This document shows positions 60,247-64,000 of a stretch of 64,000 nucleotides of DNA, piece by piece. Numbering within the stretch: the first letter of the stretch is position 1; every line of letters starts with the position of its first letter. Source of the stretch: JAWKIW01 sp046331175 (GTDB lineage Bacteria; Actinomycetota; Acidimicrobiia; Acidimicrobiales; Acidimicrobilacustridaceae); contig JAXLRI010000008.1 in assembly GCA_046331175.1 (NCBI GenBank), forward strand, positions 62,001 to 126,000, read 5' to 3'. The notes under the pieces were generated by a model. It was not told the DNA's origin. It ran no database searches and saw nothing but the letters and a program-made list of their open reading frames with translations. The translations under genes and the position numbers were made by a program.

Positions 60247-61464
60247 ATGGCTCAGGCGGCTCAGGACATCCTGCAACGCATCGTCGACCCGGCCACCCGG
60301 GCCGACCCCTACCCCGTGTTCGCCGAGCTGCACGACCAGCCGATCGTGCGCCTCGAGGACGGCAGCGTCGTCGTCGGCGGCTACCACGACGTGGTCACCC
60401 TGCTGCACGACCCGCGCGTGTCCATCGACCCGCTCAGCCGCGCCGGCGCCGACCCGTCGACGGTGGTCAGCATGCCGATGATGATCACGAGCGACCCGCC
60501 GGCCCACGACCGGCTGCGCGGCTACCTCAACCGGTTCTTCGCGCCACCCGAGAGCCCGCGCACGGTGCTCGACCAGCTGCCGTTCATCGAGCAGGTCACC
60601 GACGAGCTGCTCCGTGGCCTCCCCGACGGGCAGGCCGACCTCGTCGACGCCTTCGCCTACCCGCTGCCGGTGAGCGTGATCTGCCACCTCCTCGGCGTCC
60701 CGCGGGAGGACGAGCCCCGGTTCCGGGCCTGGAGCTCCCTCCTCGTCGGCGGCATCGACAAGATCGGCAGCGGAGACGCCGCCGACGTGTCGCCCGAGTC
60801 CCAGCAGGCCCTGTTCGAGCTCTTCGACTACCTCACCCACCTGCTCGGGGCGCACCGATCGGCACCGAGCGCCTGCATGCTCGCCCGCATGGCCAACGAC
60901 GAGTCGGCCGAGCGGCTCGACGACACCGCGCTCGCCGCCAACGGCATGTTGCTGCTGTTCGCCGGCCACGAGACCACGGTGAACATGATCTCCAACGGGA
61001 TCCTCACGCTGCTGCGCCACCCCGATGAGCTCGAGCGGCTGCGGGCCGACCCCTCCCGCGTCACCGGCCTCGTCGAAGAGCTGATGCGCTACGAGCCGGC
61101 GGTGCAGTACTCGCCCAACCACTGGGCCCTCGACGACTTCGAGCTGCAGGGCGAGACCATCGCCAAGGGCGCGGGCGTCGTCATGGCGCTGGCCGCGGCC
61201 AACCGCGACCCCCGCCGGTTCGACGACCCCGACCGCTTCTGGCCCGAGCGCCCCGACAACGAGCACGTCTCGTTCGGGCGAGGCCTGCACTACTGCTTCG
61301 GCGCACCACTCGCCCGCCTGCAGCTGTACACGGCACTCACCGCCTTCGCCCAACGGTTCGAGGCCCCGGCGCTCGTCGACGACCCACCGCCGTACCGCGA
61401 GAGCCCGGTGCTGCGAGGGCCGTCCTCGCTCCACGTCTCCTACGACGCCATCCTGCCCGGCTGA
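60247..61464 (+). CDS. Cytochrome P450
   Basis: 405-residue soluble heme monooxygenase. The I-helix oxygen motif AGHETT is at 239-244, the ExxR pair is in VEELMRYEP, and the heme Cys350 lies in SFGRGLHYCFGAPLAR. All essential residues are present. It probably takes electrons from the [3Fe-4S] ferredoxin and its reductase 4 kb upstream. The gene diverges from a phosphotransferase. Substrate unknown; a terpenoid, fatty or xenobiotic compound is possible. Confidence 0.95.
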   Translation: MAQAAQDILQRIVDPATRADPYPVFAELHDQPIVRLEDGSVVVGGYHDVVTLLHDPRVSIDPLSRAGADPSTVVSMPMMITSDPPAHDRLRGYLNRFFAPPESPRTVLDQLPFIEQVTDELLRGLPDGQADLVDAFAYPLPVSVICHLLGVPREDEPRFRAWSSLLVGGIDKIGSGDAADVSPESQQALFELFDYLTHLLGAHRSAPSACMLARMANDESAERLDDTALAANGMLLLFAGHETTVNMISNGILTLLRHPDELERLRADPSRVTGLVEELMRYEPAVQYSPNHWALDDFELQGETIAKGAGVVMALAAANRDPRRFDDPDRFWPERPDNEHVSFGRGLHYCFGAPLARLQLYTALTAFAQRFEAPALVDDPPPYRESPVLRGPSSLHVSYDAILPG

Positions 61465-61511
61465 CGCCGGACATCTCCCCGATCCCTCCCGGGCGTCTCG
61501 TGTCGCGACGG

Positions 61512-61537
61512 GTTGCTGAGACGGTCGTGATCGACTC
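61512..61537. terminator. Possible bidirectional hairpin
   Basis: gctgagacggtcgtgatcgactcagtc forms CTGAG-a-CG ... CG-a-CTCAG around an 8-base loop, at the convergent ends of the P450 and lipoprotein genes. No U-tract, so the assignment is tentative. Confidence 0.35.
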
Positions 61538-63422
61538 AGTCGCTCTGGACCTCGCTCGTCGTGGGAGCCGAACCGTCACCGGGGTCGACGGTCACCCTCA
61601 GCTTGTCGCCCTTGGACGACCAGTCCCGGTAGGCCAGCGCCACCGACGCCTTCGCCGGCAGGTCGAAGCCGGGGTCGGTGAACGTCTGCTCACCGGCCTC
61701 GTCGATCCGGCTCATGCCCAGGGCGTAGCTGCCCGTGGCGTCGCCCTCGTTCCTGATGGCGAACGTGCCGGCCGCCTGGTCGAGCGTCGCGCTGACCGAG
61801 CCACCGTCGGGCAGGTCCACCCCGCCGATGGCGAACGCGTAGTCGGCACCTTCGGCCGAGAACCCGGCGCCGATGGTCGGTGCCTCGTCGCGCTTGGTCG
61901 CGTACGTGATCTGCCCTCTCGCCGGGTCGAAGGTCGCCTCGTCGACCTGGCCCGGGTCCACCTTGATCTCGTCGACGTACAGGTCGCGGTCTCCACCCAC
62001 GAACGTGACGTCGGTGACGGTCTCCGCCGTCACCTTCGAGCCGTCGATGGTCACCTTGAACGGCAGGTTCGACGGCAGCGAGAGCGCCGGGGGCGTGTCG
62101 AGCTGGGCCAGGTCGCCGCCGGTCGTGAAGTCGATCTCGCGCAGACCCGGCAGGGGCGAGCCGTCGAGGGCCGTCACCTTCAGCTCGACGCCTCCGCGGG
62201 CCGCCGTCGAGTCGAGGAACAAGAACCCGGTGGGCGTCGCGGCGGACCCGCCCGGTGCGGCGCCGGCCGCACCCCCGGGTGCCGCGCCGACCGTGGCGCC
62301 GCCCGGTGCCGATGTCGACGTCGACGTCGACGAGCCACCGCACACGGGGCACACCAGCTTCCCGGTGCGCAGGCTGGTGGGTGAGAGCTGCAGCGTGTTC
62401 GTCGAGGCGTCACCCGCGTACAGGTCCGACGCCACCCCAGGGTTCGGCGATCCCTCGTAGCTCCACGTCTCGGCCGCCGGGTCCACGACCAGCGCCCGGG
62501 CCGCCCCGGGGTAGTTGTTGTCGTACAGGGCGATCTCGACCTTGCCGTCGGGCCGGTCGACGAGCCCGTACGGGGTCACGGCGTGGCCGTCCTTGCGCTG
62601 GCCTCCAACGGTCTTGAAGAAGCCGAGCGTGTACGACTCGGTCGCGCCCGGCTGGAAGGAGGCGCGGAGCTTGGCCACCACCTCGCTCGGCGGGCTGACG
62701 TCCTCGCGGCCGGTCTGCAGCGGCGCGAGGACCTGCGTCGTGAACCAGTAGGCGATCTCGCGGCTCAGCTTGTCGTTGCCGTCGATCTGCAACCCGCCGG
62801 TGGTGCTCGCCCCGAAGTCGCTGGCGCTGAGGTTGCCCTTCTTGATGAGCAGCGCCAGCGCCGCCATCCCCTCGCAGTGGCCCCCCGACATGGCGCCGTT
62901 CGCCTGTTCGAGGAACTGCTGGGCGGGCGGCGTGAGCACGCACGTCCCGCCCTCCGTGCCGGCGCACACCGCGTCGCCGAAGAGCCGGCGGACGTCCTCG
63001 GGCGTGAGGTCGGTCCGGTTCGGCACCGTGCCGTAGTTCTCGAAGCCGAAGCCGTCGGCCGCCGGGGTGAAGTCCAGCCCGACGGTCACGGGCCCCGACA
63101 GCGACGACGCCGCCGCCGTCCCGCCCCCACCGGCTGTCGCCTGCATGCCGCTCGGGGCCTGGGAACCACCGGCGCCCGCGGCCGTCGACGACGGTCCGCC
63201 GGCCGTCGAGGCCGTCGAGGCCGTCGACGCCGGGGAGGCCGTGGTGCCCCCGCCCGACGAGCTGCACGCCCCGAGCAGGAGCGCGCCGGCCACGCCGGCC
63301 GCCACGACCGCACGCCGCCGGGTCGACCCCCGCCCGTGCGGGAGGGACGAGGACGACCGGTCGGCCGCGCGCTGCGACCTGGACATCGCCTCGACCCACC
63401 TCGCCACCGCACGCTGCACCAT
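61536..63422 (-). CDS. Large lipoprotein with cysteine-peptidase-like motifs
   Basis: 628-residue exported lipoprotein not matched to a named family. The signal ends GALLLGACSSSG; a long Ser/Thr/Gly/Ala linker follows. The middle domain has a Cys in SGGHCEGMAALALLIK, a His in KDGHAVTPYGLV and an Asp/Asn in LYDNNYPGAARAL, in the order Cys-His-Asn/Asp of papain-like peptidases. A CPVCGGSS motif follows, then a beta-rich C-terminus (VGGDRDLYVDEIKVDPGQ, DEIKV) resembling a sandwich domain. ATG 63422 follows GGGAGG. The catalytic reading is inference; the protein may only have the fold. Confidence 0.65.
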   Translation of the reverse strand: MVQRAVARWVEAMSRSQRAADRSSSSLPHGRGSTRRRAVVAAGVAGALLLGACSSSGGGTTASPASTASTASTAGGPSSTAAGAGGSQAPSGMQATAGGGGTAAASSLSGPVTVGLDFTPAADGFGFENYGTVPNRTDLTPEDVRRLFGDAVCAGTEGGTCVLTPPAQQFLEQANGAMSGGHCEGMAALALLIKKGNLSASDFGASTTGGLQIDGNDKLSREIAYWFTTQVLAPLQTGREDVSPPSEVVAKLRASFQPGATESYTLGFFKTVGGQRKDGHAVTPYGLVDRPDGKVEIALYDNNYPGAARALVVDPAAETWSYEGSPNPGVASDLYAGDASTNTLQLSPTSLRTGKLVCPVCGGSSTSTSTSAPGGATVGAAPGGAAGAAPGGSAATPTGFLFLDSTAARGGVELKVTALDGSPLPGLREIDFTTGGDLAQLDTPPALSLPSNLPFKVTIDGSKVTAETVTDVTFVGGDRDLYVDEIKVDPGQVDEATFDPARGQITYATKRDEAPTIGAGFSAEGADYAFAIGGVDLPDGGSVSATLDQAAGTFAIRNEGDATGSYALGMSRIDEAGEQTFTDPGFDLPAKASVALAYRDWSSKGDKLRVTVDPGDGSAPTTSEVQSD

Positions 63423-63800
63423 CACGCCTCCCAGGCGGCCGTCCGGCTGCCGTCCGTCGTCCCCGCGCGCGCCTCGCACGAGGCCCGAGCCCGACTCTGA
63501 CGGCTGGCGCCGTCCGCCACATCGGGAAGACTCCCCATCTTCCGGAGCCTTCCGGAGCAGACGAGCCCGACGGCCGAGCTCCGACGAGCCGGCGTGACCG
63601 GGGCCGGCCGGCGTGACCGGCGTCCGTCGGCGTGACCGGCGTGGCCGGGGCGGCCGGGGCGGCCCGCACCAGGCATGGTCGGCGGGCCGACGGGGAAGGT
63701 CCAGCCACGACCCCCAGCACCAGCGGGAGGGTCGAGCCGGCGGAGCAAACCGATCTCCGCCGACGGGGGCGATCGGGGAGCGACCCGAAGGGGGCAGCAG
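63423..63800. other. Intergenic region with degenerate gcgtgaccgg repeats
   Basis: 378 bases between divergent genes. Between about 63590 and 63640 the unit ggcgtgaccgg(c/g) recurs three or four times with variation. It resembles the 14-base minisatellite at 14.5 kb in style but not in sequence. No gene is supported. Confidence 0.45.
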
Positions 63801-64000
63801 GTGGCGACCGGGGACGAGATCCGAGACCGACAGCGAGCGACGTGGGCGGGGTTGTCCACGAGCTGGGAGAAGTGGGACGGCGTCATCGTCGACCAGCTGG
63901 CGCCGGTGGGCACGGCCATGGTCGACGCCCTCGGGGTCGGCGGCGACGATGGGCCGCCGGGTGGACGTCTCCACCTGGATGTCGCCTCCGGCACCGGCGA
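63801..64000 (+). CDS. Class I SAM methyltransferase, partial
   Basis: The first ~66 residues of a methyltransferase cut by the window end. It opens GDEIRDRQRATWAGLSTSWE, as in UbiE-like proteins, and reaches HLDVASGTG, the SAM-binding motif I, just before the end. The GTG start has GAAGGGGG about 6 bases upstream. Acceptor substrate cannot be told from this fragment. Confidence 0.75.
   Translation, partial: MATGDEIRDRQRATWAGLSTSWEKWDGVIVDQLAPVGTAMVDALGVGGDDGPPGGRLHLDVASGTG

Overview
The window is chromosomal DNA from a very GC-rich actinobacterium. Coding density is high, third codon positions are almost all G or C, GTG starts are common and many genes overlap by four bases (ATGA/GTGA). The mycofactocin genes, a class E sortase, DUF5522 and PPA1498-type proteins fit Actinobacteria. 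The overall style recalls Acidimicrobiia (Iamia/Ilumatobacter relatives), but that placement is inference. I saw no rRNA, tRNA, CRISPR array, transposase or phage gene.

Layout. 0-8.8 kb: sortase and a septum-formation-type lipoprotein, two crotonases with unusual active sites, a Pro/Glu-repeat membrane protein, a secreted beta-rich protein, a GH63-like hydrolase, a glycosyltransferase. 8.8-31.5 kb: a large mycofactocin (MFT) locus in two blocks. Block 1 has a repeat array, mftA and a fused mftB-mftC. Block 2 (17.0-31.5 kb) has two OYE/FadH-type flavoenzymes, a complete FixABCX-like set (ETF alpha, ETF:quinone oxidoreductase, ferredoxin, ETF beta), mftE, an MFT-type SDR, an NDMA-dependent-type zinc alcohol dehydrogenase, a MoxR AAA+ ATPase with a VWA protein, and mftF. 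Between the blocks lie a DUF5522 gene, a NitT/TauT-type ABC transporter, a repeat-rich membrane protein and a YHYH protein. 31.5-38.5 kb: two MFS exporters, a peptide-type binding lipoprotein and two TetR regulators with recognisable operators. 38.8-39.5 kb: an AbrB-type two-gene module resembling toxin-antitoxin. 39.8-55.8 kb: mixed genes, including a class III cyclase, M15 peptidase, MOSC, SDR, YceI, SulP, diacylglycerol kinase-like, FG-GAP and metallophosphoesterase proteins. 55.9-61.5 kb: a P450 region with ferredoxin, ferredoxin reductase, MFS, a phosphotransferase and the P450. The end holds a large lipoprotein with a cysteine-protease-like motif set and a truncated methyltransferase.

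How the genes may work together. MftA would be modified by the MftBC fusion, cut by MftE and glycosylated by MftF to give a redox cofactor held by the SDR and alcohol dehydrogenase. I see no mftD, mftG or mftR homologue here. The FixABCX-like module is the obvious candidate to take electrons from the reduced cofactor or the OYE enzymes to quinone. The MoxR-VWA pair, between the alcohol dehydrogenase and mftF, resembles NorQ/NorD, CbbQ/CbbO and MoxR-type maturation pairs and may activate an MFT enzyme. These two links are the most interesting hypotheses in the window.

Recurrent TAsssT hexamers (TAGCGT, TACGCT, TACCGT, TAGGTT) lie 7-60 bases before many starts and look like the -10 element. Several of these genes appear leaderless.
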